This document shows, one piece after another, positions 1 through 8,243 of a DNA stretch of 64,000 nucleotides. Under the pieces are notes generated by a model. It had not been told where the DNA came from, made no database searches, and saw only the letters and a list, made by a program, of their open reading frames with translations. The stretch comes from Streptacidiphilus sp. P02-A3a (GTDB taxonomy: Bacteria > Actinomycetota > Actinomycetes > Streptomycetales > Streptomycetaceae): the NCBI RefSeq assembly GCF_014084105.1, contig NZ_CP048289.1, positions 5,837,922 through 5,901,921 of the forward strand. Reading direction: 5' to 3'. How positions within the stretch are numbered: the first letter of the stretch is position 1; the number at the start of each line of letters is the position of its first letter. Position numbers and translations under genes: made by a program.

Positions 1-476
1 GCGTCGGCGACGTTGCGCCGGGCGCAGCGCACGGCGGCGGGGTCGATGTCGGCGGCGTACAGCTCGACCGGGCCGAGCAGCGAGGCCACGGCCGCGCCGA
101 TGGCGCCCGAACCGCAGCACAGGTCGACCACCACCGCTCCGGGCCGTCCGAGCGCGGCGGCCTGCCGGACCAGGAACTCGGTGCGCCGCCGGGGCACGAA
201 GACGCCGGGGTCGACGGCGATCCGCAGACCGCAGAACTCGGCCCAGCCGAGGACGTGTTCCAGCGGCAGGCCGTCGATCCGACGGCGCACCATGGCGTCG
301 AGTCCGGCCTGGTCAGCGGCGGTGTCGAGGAGCAGTCGGGCCTCGTCCTCGGCGAAGACGCAACCGGCCGCGCGGAGCCTGAGCACCACGGCCTGCTCAG
401 AGAGGCCGTCGGAGTCGACGCCGGTGGGATCGACCTCGGTGGCATCGACGCCGGTGGGATCGGGGAAGTCTGACAT
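1..476 (-). CDS. HemK-like protein N5-glutamine methyltransferase, 3'-truncated by window edge
   Basis: Reverse-strand reading from an ATG at 476 gives about 158 residues before the window ends. The protein begins MSDFPDPTGVDATE and has an acidic N-terminus with a repeated DPTGVD-type segment. A HemK-like N-terminal helical region follows (EDEARLLLDTAADQ), then the SAM-binding motif I VVDLCCGSGAIG and the acidic motif YAADIDPAAV. Relatives (PrmC/HemK and the 'putative protein N(5)-glutamine methyltransferase' group) methylate a glutamine of release factors or ribosomal protein. The diagnostic NPPY motif would lie beyond position 1, so the exact subfamily is unproven. An AAAGG-type ribosome site precedes the start. 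It is divergent from the PhzF gene. Confidence 0.75.
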   Translation of the reverse strand, partial: MSDFPDPTGVDATEVDPTGVDSDGLSEQAVVLRLRAAGCVFAEDEARLLLDTAADQAGLDAMVRRRIDGLPLEHVLGWAEFCGLRIAVDPGVFVPRRRTEFLVRQAAALGRPGAVVVDLCCGSGAIGAAVASLLGPVELYAADIDPAAVRCARRNVAD

Positions 477-709
477 GAGAGCCTTTCGGGATTCCTGCAT
501 ACCCAAGGGCGCTCTCCGGCCGCCTACAGCAGGCGGTCCTCACCGCTGCGGGAGGAGAGCACCCGGTCCGGACTTGCGTTGATGGGTCTCACCTCCTCGG
601 TACCGTCCACGTTCTGGAGCGGCCCACCCTACCCGATCCGGGTCCCGGGTCCGGACGGGGCTCGGCCGCGGATCTTTGACCGGGCCTGGGCGGCGGGTTA
701 CCGTCCGGT

Positions 710-1576
710 GTGGAGATCTTGACGTACACGGCATTCAGCACCGATCCCGCCGGGGGGAACCCGGCCGGGGTGGTGCTCGACGCGAGCGGTCTGGACGACG
801 CGGCCATGCTGGCGGCGGCGGCGCGGGTCGGCTTCTCCGAGACGGCCTTCGTACTGCCGGGCGAGGACGGCCAGTTGGACGTCCGCTACTTCAGTCCGCT
901 GGCCGAGGTGCCGTTCTGCGGGCATGCCACCATCGCCCTGGCGGTCGCCTGGGCGCACCGGTACGGCGTGGGCGGGCTGCGGCTGCGGACCAAGGCCGGA
1001 CCGGTGGCCGTGGCCACCGCCGGGGCCGACGACGGCACGGTGGCGGCGACCCTGGTCAGCGTGCCGCCGCGGACCCGGCCGCTGGCCGGGCCCGAGCTGG
1101 CCGAACTGCTGGCCGCGCTGCGCTGGTCGGCGGACGACCTCGATCCGGCGCTGCCGCCGCGGGTGGCCTACGCCGGGGCGTGGCATCCGGTGATCGCCGC
1201 CGCCGGCCGGGAGCGGCTGGCCGCGCTGGACTACGACCTGCCCGCGCTGGCCGAGCTGATGCGGCGGGCCGACTGGACCACGATCGACCTGGTGTGGCGG
1301 GAGTCGGAGACGGTGTTCCACGCGCGGAACCCGTTCCCGCCCGGCGGTGTGGTCGAGGACCCGGCGACGGGTGCGGCGGCCGCGGCCTTCGGCGGGTACC
1401 TGCGGGAGCTGGGGCTGGTCGCCACCCCGGCAGAGCTGACCGTGTTCCAGGGACAGGACCTCGGCCGCCCGAGCACCATCGGGGTGGGTGTCCCGACCGA
1501 GCCGGGCAGCGGGATCTCGGTCACCGGTGTGGCCGTGCCGCTGCCTCCCGGCCGCCTCGCCGGGGGCGCGTCCTAG
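710..1576 (+). CDS. PhzF-family isomerase/epimerase
   Basis: A 288-residue protein of normal PhzF-family length (260-300). It opens with the family signature EILTYTAF, followed by GGNPAGVVLDA and GFSETAFV; the Glu in SETAFV (residue 44) matches the catalytic glutamate of PhzF. The motifs YFSPLAEVPFCGHATIA and DPATGAAAAAFGGYL in the second half complete the two-fold diaminopimelate-epimerase-like architecture. Members isomerise small metabolites; no phenazine genes lie nearby, so a phenazine role is not implied. The start is GTG at 710 with no strong ribosome site, so the start is moderately certain. Its stop shares the bases CTAG with the stop of the convergent STAS gene. Confidence 0.85.
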   Translation: MEILTYTAFSTDPAGGNPAGVVLDASGLDDAAMLAAAARVGFSETAFVLPGEDGQLDVRYFSPLAEVPFCGHATIALAVAWAHRYGVGGLRLRTKAGPVAVATAGADDGTVAATLVSVPPRTRPLAGPELAELLAALRWSADDLDPALPPRVAYAGAWHPVIAAAGRERLAALDYDLPALAELMRRADWTTIDLVWRESETVFHARNPFPPGGVVEDPATGAAAAAFGGYLRELGLVATPAELTVFQGQDLGRPSTIGVGVPTEPGSGISVTGVAVPLPPGRLAGGAS

Positions 1577-1980
1577 AAGGTCTGGAGCGACTCGTCGTCG
1601 GTGTCGAGCGGGCGCAGCAGGATGCCGGGGCGGATCCGCGCCAGCTCCGCGACCGCCTGGGCCACGGTCGGGCGGATCGGCAGCACCCGGCTCAGTCCGG
1701 TGCTGCGGAACCGCCGCAGCACCGCCTCCTGCTGGGTGACCACCACCAGCGCGCCGCGCTGGGCCCGGACCCGTTTCCGGCAGGCGACGAGCACGCCGAG
1801 GCCGGTGGGGTCCAGCGCGGTGGTCGGCCGCAGGTCGACGATCACCAGGTACTGCCCGTGGTCGACGCGTCCGTTCAGCACCTCGCGCAGCCTGGGCGCG
1901 CGGTAGACGTCGACCTCGCCGACGACTCTGACCACCGCGACTTCGGCGGAGAGCTGCGCGTGGGTGACGCTGAAGTCCAT
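1573..1980 (-). CDS. STAS-domain anti-sigma factor antagonist
   Basis: A 135-residue cytoplasmic protein starting MDFSVTHAQLSAEVAVVRVVGEVDV, the typical first strand of the SpoIIAA/BldG STAS fold. The phosphorylation loop reads LDPTGLGVLV; the Thr occupies the place where SpoIIAA-like proteins carry the phosphorylatable Ser or Thr, so regulation by a HATPase-type kinase is plausible. Such proteins sequester anti-sigma factors in partner switching. The reading frame stays open to 2076, but the ATG at 1980 fits the domain start. There is no kinase or sigma gene beside it; candidate partners at 17.5 and 35.2 kb are only inferred. It converges on the PhzF gene with a 4-base overlap. Confidence 0.85.
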   Translation of the reverse strand: MDFSVTHAQLSAEVAVVRVVGEVDVYRAPRLREVLNGRVDHGQYLVIVDLRPTTALDPTGLGVLVACRKRVRAQRGALVVVTQQEAVLRRFRSTGLSRVLPIRPTVAQAVAELARIRPGILLRPLDTDDESLQTF

Positions 1981-2292
1981 CGGGGGCCCCGTTCGCCGTG
2001 CGCCGGACGATCGCATGACGGCTGCGCTGGGCGGCCGCGCATTGCCACTGGCGTTCACCAAAGTAGTTAATTTCAAACATAATTGACGGAGAATCAGCTA
2101 AATCACCGGATCCGCCGCCACCTTGTCCGCCAGTCGGACCGGGCCGCACGGCGCCGGCCTGCGGGGACAGATCGAAATTGGTCCAGACCTTGACAGTCAA
2201 CTTGGTCCAGGCCAAATTGTCGTGTACAGCAGCGTCGGCGCCGGCCTGTGCTACCCCCACACGCACCACAGACAATGTCCTGAGGTGGATAG
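1981..2292. other. Divergent intergenic region, STAS gene / chitinase gene
   Basis: About 310 bases with no gene. The left part includes AT-richer sequence (around 2055-2100) probably serving the STAS gene. The right part holds the paired TGGTCCAG repeats and promoter of the chitinase gene, annotated separately. Confidence 0.7.
2179..2218 (+). promoter_or_regulatory. Chitinase promoter with paired DasR-like repeats
   Basis: Two 12-base repeats, TGGTCCAGACCT (2179-2190) and TGGTCCAGGCCA (2203-2214), start 24 bases apart. A -35 element TTGACA lies at 2190-2195 and a possible -10 CAAATT at 2213-2218, with a 17-base spacer, so each repeat overlaps one promoter element. Paired 12-base direct repeats of this sequence are characteristic of Streptomyces chitinase promoters and resemble DasR (GlcNAc-responsive) sites. 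That this site is bound by DasR is inference. Confidence 0.8.
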
Positions 2293-3537
2293 ATGCGAAA
2301 GATAGCGGCGATGTTCCCGGCTGCGGCAGCCAGCGCGATCCTCGCGGCGGGCGCCCTGGTGCTGACTGCGGGCACCGGTCACGCGGCGACCACGACTGCG
2401 CTCGGCAACAACTGGTACGGCTCGGCACCGTACTACTACACGCTCGACTCCTCCGCCCCCGACCTCGGCCAGGTGATGGCGGCGACCGGGCAGAAGGCGT
2501 ACGAGCTGGCCTTCATCCTGGCGCCCAACGGCGGTGGCTGTACCCCCACTTGGGACGGGACCGACCCGGTCTCCAGTGACACCCAGGTCGCGGCGGTGAT
2601 CAACGAGGTCCGCGCGGACGGCGGCGACGTCTCCGTCTCGGCGGGCGGCTACGGCGGCACCAAGCTCGGGCAGGAGTGCGGCACCCCGGCCGCCACCGCC
2701 GCCGCCTACCAGCAGGTGATCACCAAGTACGGGCTGCACGCGATCGACTTCGACCTGGAGGAGCCGGAGATCGAGAGCGCCGGCTCGATCAACAACGAGC
2801 TCGGCGCGGCGCAGATCCTGCAGCAGAACAACCCGGGCCTGTACGTGTCGGTGACCATCCCGTCGACCACCACCGGCGCCAACTACTTCGGCCAACTGCT
2901 GCTGGCCAACGCCAAGTCGCTGGGCTTCACGCCCAACAACTACTCCATCATGCCCTTCGACGGCGGCTTCTCCGGCGCGGCCAGCCAGATCACCGCGCTG
3001 CAGGACTTCAACGCCCAGCTGGTGAGCACCTTCGGCTGGAGCTCCGCCACCGCGTACGCGCACGAGGGCGTCTCCCAGATGAACGGCCGCACCGACAGCG
3101 CCGAGTACTTCTACCAGGCGGACTTCCAGTCGGTGCTGAACTTCGCCGAGTCCAGCGGGATGACCCGGTACACCTTCTGGGACGTCAACCGGGACCGGGA
3201 GTGCAACCCGCCGAACAACAACGGCGACCTGTCCGGTGAGTGCAGCAGCGTGACCCAGAACGCGTACGACTTCACCAAGTACACGGCCGAGTTCGCCGGG
3301 GCGACTCCCCCCACCTCCCCGCCGACCACTCCGCCCAGCTCTCCCACCTCCTCGCCCAGCTCGACCGGTGGCGGTGGCGGCAGCGGCACCTGCGTGGCGG
3401 CCTGGAACTCCTCGTCCGCGTACTCCCAGGGCGCCGAGGTCTCCTACAACGGCGACAACTGGACCGCCAACCAGTGGAACGACGACGAGGTTCCCGGCGG
3501 CTCGTCCGGCGCCTGGACCAGCGACGGCCCCTGCTGA
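2293..3537 (+). CDS. Secreted GH18 chitinase with C-terminal CBM5/12
   Basis: A 414-residue exported enzyme that hydrolyses chitin. Residues 1-31 form a signal peptide (MRKIAA, hydrophobic core, AxA-type cleavage near GHAAT). The GH18 catalytic domain spans about 35-335. The active-site strand HAIDFDLEE carries the DxDxE part of the GH18 motif (D152, D154, E156), although the first Asp of the usual DxxDxDxE is His149. A Pro/Ser/Thr linker with PTTPPSSPTS repeats follows at about 338-360. The C-terminal 50 residues, with CVAAWNSSSAYSQGAEVSYNG and the W-rich NWTANQW, are a CBM5/12-type chitin-binding module. Regulation is probably by the DasR-like repeats upstream; a strong terminator hairpin follows. 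Confidence 0.92.
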   Translation: MRKIAAMFPAAAASAILAAGALVLTAGTGHAATTTALGNNWYGSAPYYYTLDSSAPDLGQVMAATGQKAYELAFILAPNGGGCTPTWDGTDPVSSDTQVAAVINEVRADGGDVSVSAGGYGGTKLGQECGTPAATAAAYQQVITKYGLHAIDFDLEEPEIESAGSINNELGAAQILQQNNPGLYVSVTIPSTTTGANYFGQLLLANAKSLGFTPNNYSIMPFDGGFSGAASQITALQDFNAQLVSTFGWSSATAYAHEGVSQMNGRTDSAEYFYQADFQSVLNFAESSGMTRYTFWDVNRDRECNPPNNNGDLSGECSSVTQNAYDFTKYTAEFAGATPPTSPPTTPPSSPTSSPSSTGGGGGSGTCVAAWNSSSAYSQGAEVSYNGDNWTANQWNDDEVPGGSSGAWTSDGPC

Positions 3538-3559
3538 GCAGTCACTGAGCGAGCGCTGA

Positions 3560-3589
3560 GGGCCGCGTCCGGGCCACCGGGCGCGGCCC
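3560..3589 (+). terminator. Terminator hairpin after chitinase
   Basis: A 13-base stem (3560-3572 with 3577-3589), GC-rich with one T-G wobble and a GCCA loop, lies 23 bases after the chitinase stop. There is no T-tract, as is common in Streptomyces. Confidence 0.7.
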
Positions 3590-3787
3590 GGTGACGGAGC
3601 GCCACCCGCGTCGGCCCCGGCCGTACGCGGGTGGCGTCGGCCGTTTCCGGGGCCCGGCTGGTAGGCTGCTCCCGGTCGCGACTGGCGCGGGCGGGCAACC
3701 GCCGGGGAGCGGCTGAACATCCACGTGAGCGTCGACCGCCTGGGCGCCTCCCGTCAGTGATCACCGGCTGACCTCGGAGGCGACAGC

Positions 3788-4570
3788 ATGCAGACCCCTT
3801 CCCTGCGCACCACCCAGCGGCACGGCGCCCGGATCCACTCGCCGGCCGACCGCCGGACCGCCGAGGCCTACCGGGCCGCGCGGGAGATCCCCCGGGACGG
3901 ACTGGCGGACTGGCGCGCCGCCATCAGCGCGCAGGTGACACTGACCCCGGCGATGACCCTGCTGGACGTCGGCGCGGGCACCGGGGCCTTCGCCGAGGCC
4001 TTCCACGACTGGTTCGGCGTCCAGGTGCTCGCGGTCGAACCCGCTTCTGCCATGCGTGAACTGATTGTCCGCCAGGACGGCATCGAGGCACTCGACGGGA
4101 CCGCCGAGGCGCTGCCGGTGCCCGACGGCTGCGCGGACGCCGCCTGGCTCGGCTCGGTCATGCACCACCTGTCCGACCTCCGGGCCGCCGCCCGGGAGCT
4201 GCGCCGGGCGCTGAAGCCCGGGGCGCCGGTGCTGATCCGAAACTCCTTCCCCGGCCGCTGCGGACGCGACCTGCGGGTCCGCTTCTTCCCGGAGACCGAA
4301 CGGCTGGTGGACACCTACCCGGACGTGGAGGACGTCTGCGACGCCTTCGCCACCGCCGGGTTCACCCGGGTCGCGCTGCGCCCGGTGCCGCAGCGCAACG
4401 CCCGCACCCTGGGCGAGTTCGCCGCGAGTGTCCGCCGCGAGGCGGACTCCAAGCTGCGGGCGCTCACCGACGCGGAGTTCGACCGGGGCATGGCCCGGCT
4501 GCGGGCAGCGGCGTCCGGCACCCCGGAGCAGCCCGCGGTGAGCTGGATGGACCTGCTGGTGTTGATCTGA
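3788..4570 (+). CDS. Class I SAM-dependent methyltransferase
   Basis: A 260-residue cytoplasmic protein. The SAM-binding motif I reads TLLDVGAGTGAFAEAF (about residues 57-72), followed by the acidic motif LAVEPASAM and the motif DAAWLGSVMHHLSD typical of UbiE/Methyltransf_11-type enzymes. The C-terminal third (VDTYPDVEDVCDAFATAGF) matches the usual small beta/alpha tail. The substrate cannot be told. The ATG at 3788 follows GGAGGCGAC with good spacing, which fixes the start. It is convergent with the lytic-transglycosylase-like gene; no operon partner is seen. Confidence 0.85.
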   Translation: MQTPSLRTTQRHGARIHSPADRRTAEAYRAAREIPRDGLADWRAAISAQVTLTPAMTLLDVGAGTGAFAEAFHDWFGVQVLAVEPASAMRELIVRQDGIEALDGTAEALPVPDGCADAAWLGSVMHHLSDLRAAARELRRALKPGAPVLIRNSFPGRCGRDLRVRFFPETERLVDTYPDVEDVCDAFATAGFTRVALRPVPQRNARTLGEFAASVRREADSKLRALTDAEFDRGMARLRAAASGTPEQPAVSWMDLLVLI

Positions 4571-4589
4571 CGCGCCGACAGGTCAGGTG

Positions 4590-5279
4590 CTACAGATACG
4601 GTTTGACCACCTGGCCGGCCGTGTCCCAGTTCTGCCGCAGCGTGTCCAGGTAGGTCTGCGACAGCGACCCCGGGGTCACCCCGCGCGCGAAGGCCAGCAT
4701 GTTGGACGCCCCGGCGTTGTAGCCCATCGCCAGCAGCTGGTCCTCGGTGTACCCGCCGGACGGGTGCGCCGGCAGTTGCGCCGCCAGGTCGTGCAGGTAC
4801 CAGGCGGCGGCCTCGATCGCCAGGCCGGGATCGTCCGCCAGGTCCAGCCAGCCGCGGTCGGCGAAGCCGCGGCCGGTCCTGGTCTCGTCGTAGGCGGCCT
4901 CGTGCATGTTGGCGATGCCGAGCGCCGCCCCCGGCTTCAGCCGCAGCCAGGCCTTCTGGAACGCCGGGTCGTGCGGCTTGTAGGACTCGTTGTAGAGGAT
5001 CGCCATCAGCAGCTGCGGGTCGATCCCGGCCTGCCGGGCGTACTCGACCACCGGCGCGGCGAAGTCCGAGGGGACGTTCTGGTCGGGCGAGGCCGACGCG
5101 GACGGCGCGGGGTGGCCGCTGCCGCCCGGCGACGGCCGGGTGCCCGACGGGCCGGCGGACGCGGCCACCGTCGTCCCGGAGGCACCGGAGCCGTGGCCGC
5201 CGTGCTGCGCGGCCCAGCCGATCACGACCACCGCCGCCACCAGGGCCAGCCAGCCCCAACGCCGCTGCTGCTCGGCCAC
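4590..5279 (-). CDS. Membrane-anchored lytic-transglycosylase-like (SLT) protein
   Basis: From a GTG at 5279 this is a 229-residue protein beginning VAEQQRRWGWLALVAAVVVIGW, a single N-terminal anchor or uncleaved signal. A Gly/Ser/Pro-rich linker follows to about residue 68, then an SLT-like lysozyme-fold domain. The segment LLMAILYNESYKPHDP contains the expected catalytic Glu, and EDQLLAMGYNAGASNMLAF matches the AYNAG-type motif of goose-lysozyme/SLT domains. It probably cleaves peptidoglycan outside the membrane. The open frame runs upstream to 5468, but that would translate through a perfect 19-base hairpin. A GAGAAGGG ribosome site supports the GTG at 5279. Confidence 0.75.
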   Translation of the reverse strand: MAEQQRRWGWLALVAAVVVIGWAAQHGGHGSGASGTTVAASAGPSGTRPSPGGSGHPAPSASASPDQNVPSDFAAPVVEYARQAGIDPQLLMAILYNESYKPHDPAFQKAWLRLKPGAALGIANMHEAAYDETRTGRGFADRGWLDLADDPGLAIEAAAWYLHDLAAQLPAHPSGGYTEDQLLAMGYNAGASNMLAFARGVTPGSLSQTYLDTLRQNWDTAGQVVKPYL

Positions 5280-5376
5280 CCCGCCCGCCCTTCTCGCGTC
5301 GCGCCGTCCGTCCGTTCCCGCAACATACCAACAGCGGGCGCCGTCGCCAGGGCCCGACGCGGCCCGGAACGCCGAT

Positions 5377-5420
5377 GCGCCCGTTTCGACCCGCCGCACG
5401 AGGCGGGTCGAAACGGGCGC
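5377..5420 (-). terminator. Perfect 19-bp stem terminator hairpin
   Basis: Arms 5377-5395 and 5402-5420 are perfectly complementary (left arm GCGCCCGTTTCGACCCGCC) with a 6-base loop. It lies 57 bases beyond the stop of the large beta-helix gene and upstream of the transglycosylase start, so it probably ends the transcript of the former. Confidence 0.85.
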
Positions 5421-5477
5421 GGTCACGGTCGCCGGAGATTCGGACCGGGGGTCGGAATCAGCCGGCACTCATCCGGG

Positions 5478-8243
5478 TCACGGGTACGACACCACGTCGC
5501 TGGGCCCGCCGAAGGTCGAACTGACCGGTGCGCCGGTCCCGTTGATCACCGAGTTGATGCCACCGGAGCCGTTCAGGAACACCGTGAGCAGGTCGTGGAA
5601 CTGCACGCCCGGGGTGTTCGGTGCCTGGAAGGCCATGGCGTTCTGGATGTTCACCCCCTGGTTGAAGTACGAGTAGCTGCCCATCCCGTACCCCTGGAAG
5701 GTGGTGACGCTGTTCGGCACGTAGAACGCCGGGTAGCCGTCCTGGGTGGCGCTGGACATCCACGCGGCCTGGTTCGGCACCTCGTACGGGTTCTCGTTCT
5801 GGTAGAAGACGACGGTTCCGCCCTGTCCGTTCCAGATCGTCTCGTACTGCTGGTAGTGCTCCACGGCCAGGCCGTAGGCGGTGACGTTGTTGCCGTTGAC
5901 GATGACGCCGGTCGCGGCCTGGTCGGACGTCCAGGAGCCGCCGCCCGCGCCGTGGTCGGCCCGCCAGGCCCACACGTCGTCGATCAGGGAGTTGTTGCTG
6001 TTGTCGATGAAGCTGGTCGCCGCCGTGCCCGCCTCGGCGCCGCCGATCCGGAAGAAGACGTCGTCGACGCTGACCGGGTCACTGGCGTGGCTCACGGTCG
6101 AGCCCTGGGTACCGAGCTGGAGCAGCGCGGAGGAGCTGGTCGGTCCGGCGTCGAAGATCAGGCCGGACAGGTTGACCCCGCTGACGTCGGCGGTGCTCAG
6201 GGTGATGTTGCCGTTGGACGGGATCAGGGTCGGGAAGCCCAGGCCGATGACCTTGGTGTCGGCCTTGGTCACGTTGATGGTCTGGGTGACGTTGTAGACG
6301 CCGGGGGTGAACAGCAGGTTGTCGCCCGCCGCCAGCGCCGCGTTGATCTGCGCCGTGGTAGACGAGGGCTGCACCACGAAGAAGCTGCTCAGCGGCAGCG
6401 AGGTGCCCGGGGTGTTGCCGTTGACCCAGGTGGGGCCGTTGGAGTTGCTCTGCACCGAGGGCACGAACACGTTGTAGTTGCCCGAGGAGTCGACGTACAG
6501 GTACGGCTCCTCTTCGGTGGTCGGGCAGCTGCTCAGCGTGGTGTACGGGTTCGGGCCGCCGCTGTCACCGGAGTTGGAGGCGAAGCTCTGCGCCGGGGCA
6601 CCCGGGTCGCCGCAGAAGACCTGGTTCCAGACGCCGTTGCTCCACCCGTCCAGCGAGCTGTTGCGGGTGAAGTACTGCTGCTGGGAGCCGCTGGTGACGG
6701 TGCCGCCGGTGAACTCCGAGTCGGCGATGAAGCCGCCGCTGGCGTAGTCGGGCGAGCCGTTGCAGTAGTCCATCAGGCTGAGGTTGCCGTTGATGTGCAC
6801 CCGGCGCAGCGGCGAGGCCTGCGAGCTGGCCCAGAAGTCGTCGCCCGCGGCGCAGCCGGTCATGCCGGTGACGTTGATGGTGAGGTTGGACACCGAACGC
6901 CAGAAGTTGTCAGTGGCGTTGCAGGTGGTGCCGCTGCACTGGTTCCAGGAGTTGATCGCGCCGTTGATGGTCACGGCACTCGGGTTCAGGCCGAGGCCCG
7001 CCACGCTGGTGTAGTAGCCGACCGAGAAGACCAGCGGGTTGGTGGTGGAGCCGTAGGTGCCCGGGTCGAACAGCAGCGCGTAGCGCTGGGTGCCGAACTG
7101 GTTGCCGATCTGCTGGTTGGCGATGGTGTTGAGGGTGCTCTGGATCGACGCCTGCGACATGCTGGTGTTGAAGACGTAGACGTTGGAGCCGAGGCTGCCG
7201 CCGGTGGGCGGGGGCGGGGTGCTGCTGCCGCCGCCGGAGCCGTTGCTGTAGGCGGTGAACTCGTCGATCGACCACCAGCTGGTGGTGCTGGCCGCGGTGA
7301 GCACCACCCGGATGTACTGGGCGGTCTGCGACGCGAAGGTCGCGGTCTCCGGGGAGGAGGTGCCGGTACCGGTGGCCACGCTGGTGAAGTTGGTGCCGTC
7401 GGTCGACACCTCCACGTTGTAGCCGACCGCGTAGTCACCGGCGGAGTTGGGCGAGTTCAACTCGATCTGGTTGAAGCTCTGCGCCGAACCCAGGTTCACC
7501 TGGAACCACATCCCGGCGGCCTGGTAGGCGTCCGAGCTGTACCGCGTCGCCAGATTGCCGTCGATCGCGTTCGACGGTGGATCGGCGGCGGAGCTGGTGC
7601 TGGCGGTGGCGGACCAGCCGGTCTCGCTGAGCGCGGTCTCGGTGCTGGCCGTCCCGCTGTAGGCGGTGAACTCGTCGATCGACCACCAGCTGGTGGTGCT
7701 GGGGGCGGTGAGCACCACCCGGATGTACTGGGCGGTCTGGGCGGCGAAGGTCGCGGTCTCGGGCGAGGCGGTACCGGTCTCGGTGGCCACGGTGGTGAAG
7801 TTGGTGCCGTCGGTCGACACCTCCACGTTGTAGCCGACCGCGTAGTCACCGGCGGAGTTGGGCGAGTTCAACTCGATCTGGTTGAAGCTCTGCGCCGAAC
7901 CGAGATTGACCTGGAACCACATCCCGGCGGCCTGGTAGGCGTCCGAGCTGTACCGCGTCGCCAGATTGCCGTCGATCGCGTTCGACGGCGGATCGCCCGC
8001 CGAGTTGGTGCTGGCGGTGGCGGACCAGCCGGTCTCGCTGAGCGCGGTCTCGTTCGACGCCGCCGACGCGCTGGTGGTCGCTATCGGAGCGATGAGCAGT
8101 CCGAGCATGGAGGTCACCGTGACCACGGCATAGGTCAGTCGGCGCTTGCCTGACCGGTCTCCGAGTTCCCTGAACACTCGTGGACGTGCGCTGCGCTGTG
8201 CTGCTCCGGCACGGGGAGCGGAGCGCCATAGCTGTCTGATCAT
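5478..8243 (-). CDS. Secreted F5/8C-F5/8C-beta-helix (GH55/pectate-lyase-like) protein
   Basis: A 921-residue exported protein. The first ~65 residues are a long basic signal sequence (core TYAVVTVTSMLGLLIAPIA, cleavage near TSASAA). Two discoidin/F5/8C (CBM32-like) modules follow, each of about 137 residues and nearly identical (shared WFQVNLGSAQSFNQIEL, WWSIDEFTAYS). A GSGGGSSTPPPP linker leads to a ~580-residue catalytic-type region with right-handed beta-helix features: GTQRYALLFDPGTYG, MDYCNGSPDYASGGFIADS, DNLLFTPGVYNVTQTINV, VFYQNENPYEVPNQAAW and FHDLLTVFLNGSGG. This region resembles a Streptomyces family often linked to GH55 exo-beta-1,3-glucanases, so a glucan-degrading role is the best guess. 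An AGAAAGGG site at 8257-8264 favours the ATG at 8243 over a GTG at 8255. Confidence 0.72.
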   Translation of the reverse strand: MIRQLWRSAPRAGAAQRSARPRVFRELGDRSGKRRLTYAVVTVTSMLGLLIAPIATTSASAASNETALSETGWSATASTNSAGDPPSNAIDGNLATRYSSDAYQAAGMWFQVNLGSAQSFNQIELNSPNSAGDYAVGYNVEVSTDGTNFTTVATETGTASPETATFAAQTAQYIRVVLTAPSTTSWWSIDEFTAYSGTASTETALSETGWSATASTSSAADPPSNAIDGNLATRYSSDAYQAAGMWFQVNLGSAQSFNQIELNSPNSAGDYAVGYNVEVSTDGTNFTSVATGTGTSSPETATFASQTAQYIRVVLTAASTTSWWSIDEFTAYSNGSGGGSSTPPPPTGGSLGSNVYVFNTSMSQASIQSTLNTIANQQIGNQFGTQRYALLFDPGTYGSTTNPLVFSVGYYTSVAGLGLNPSAVTINGAINSWNQCSGTTCNATDNFWRSVSNLTINVTGMTGCAAGDDFWASSQASPLRRVHINGNLSLMDYCNGSPDYASGGFIADSEFTGGTVTSGSQQQYFTRNSSLDGWSNGVWNQVFCGDPGAPAQSFASNSGDSGGPNPYTTLSSCPTTEEEPYLYVDSSGNYNVFVPSVQSNSNGPTWVNGNTPGTSLPLSSFFVVQPSSTTAQINAALAAGDNLLFTPGVYNVTQTINVTKADTKVIGLGFPTLIPSNGNITLSTADVSGVNLSGLIFDAGPTSSSALLQLGTQGSTVSHASDPVSVDDVFFRIGGAEAGTAATSFIDNSNNSLIDDVWAWRADHGAGGGSWTSDQAATGVIVNGNNVTAYGLAVEHYQQYETIWNGQGGTVVFYQNENPYEVPNQAAWMSSATQDGYPAFYVPNSVTTFQGYGMGSYSYFNQGVNIQNAMAFQAPNTPGVQFHDLLTVFLNGSGGINSVINGTGAPVSSTFGGPSDVVSYP
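7240..8061 (-). repeat. Tandem duplication encoding two F5/8C domains
   Basis: Two copies with a period of 411 bases (about 7651-8061 and 7240-7650) encode the two discoidin modules. Long stretches are identical at the nucleotide level, for example around 7439-7500 and 7850-7911, pointing to recent duplication or gene conversion. Confidence 0.85.

Noticed and set aside
698-2428. Long reverse-strand reading frame across the PhzF gene
   Set aside because: Antisense frames stay open in GC-rich DNA; the PhzF motifs on the plus strand are unambiguous.
5280-5468. N-terminal extension of the transglycosylase-like protein
   Set aside because: It would translate through a perfect 19-base hairpin and lacks a ribosome site; GTG 5279 has one.
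4587-8153. Very long plus-strand frame opposite the transglycosylase and beta-helix genes
   Set aside because: It is an Arg/Gly/Val-rich antisense shadow; the minus strand has signal peptides and domains.
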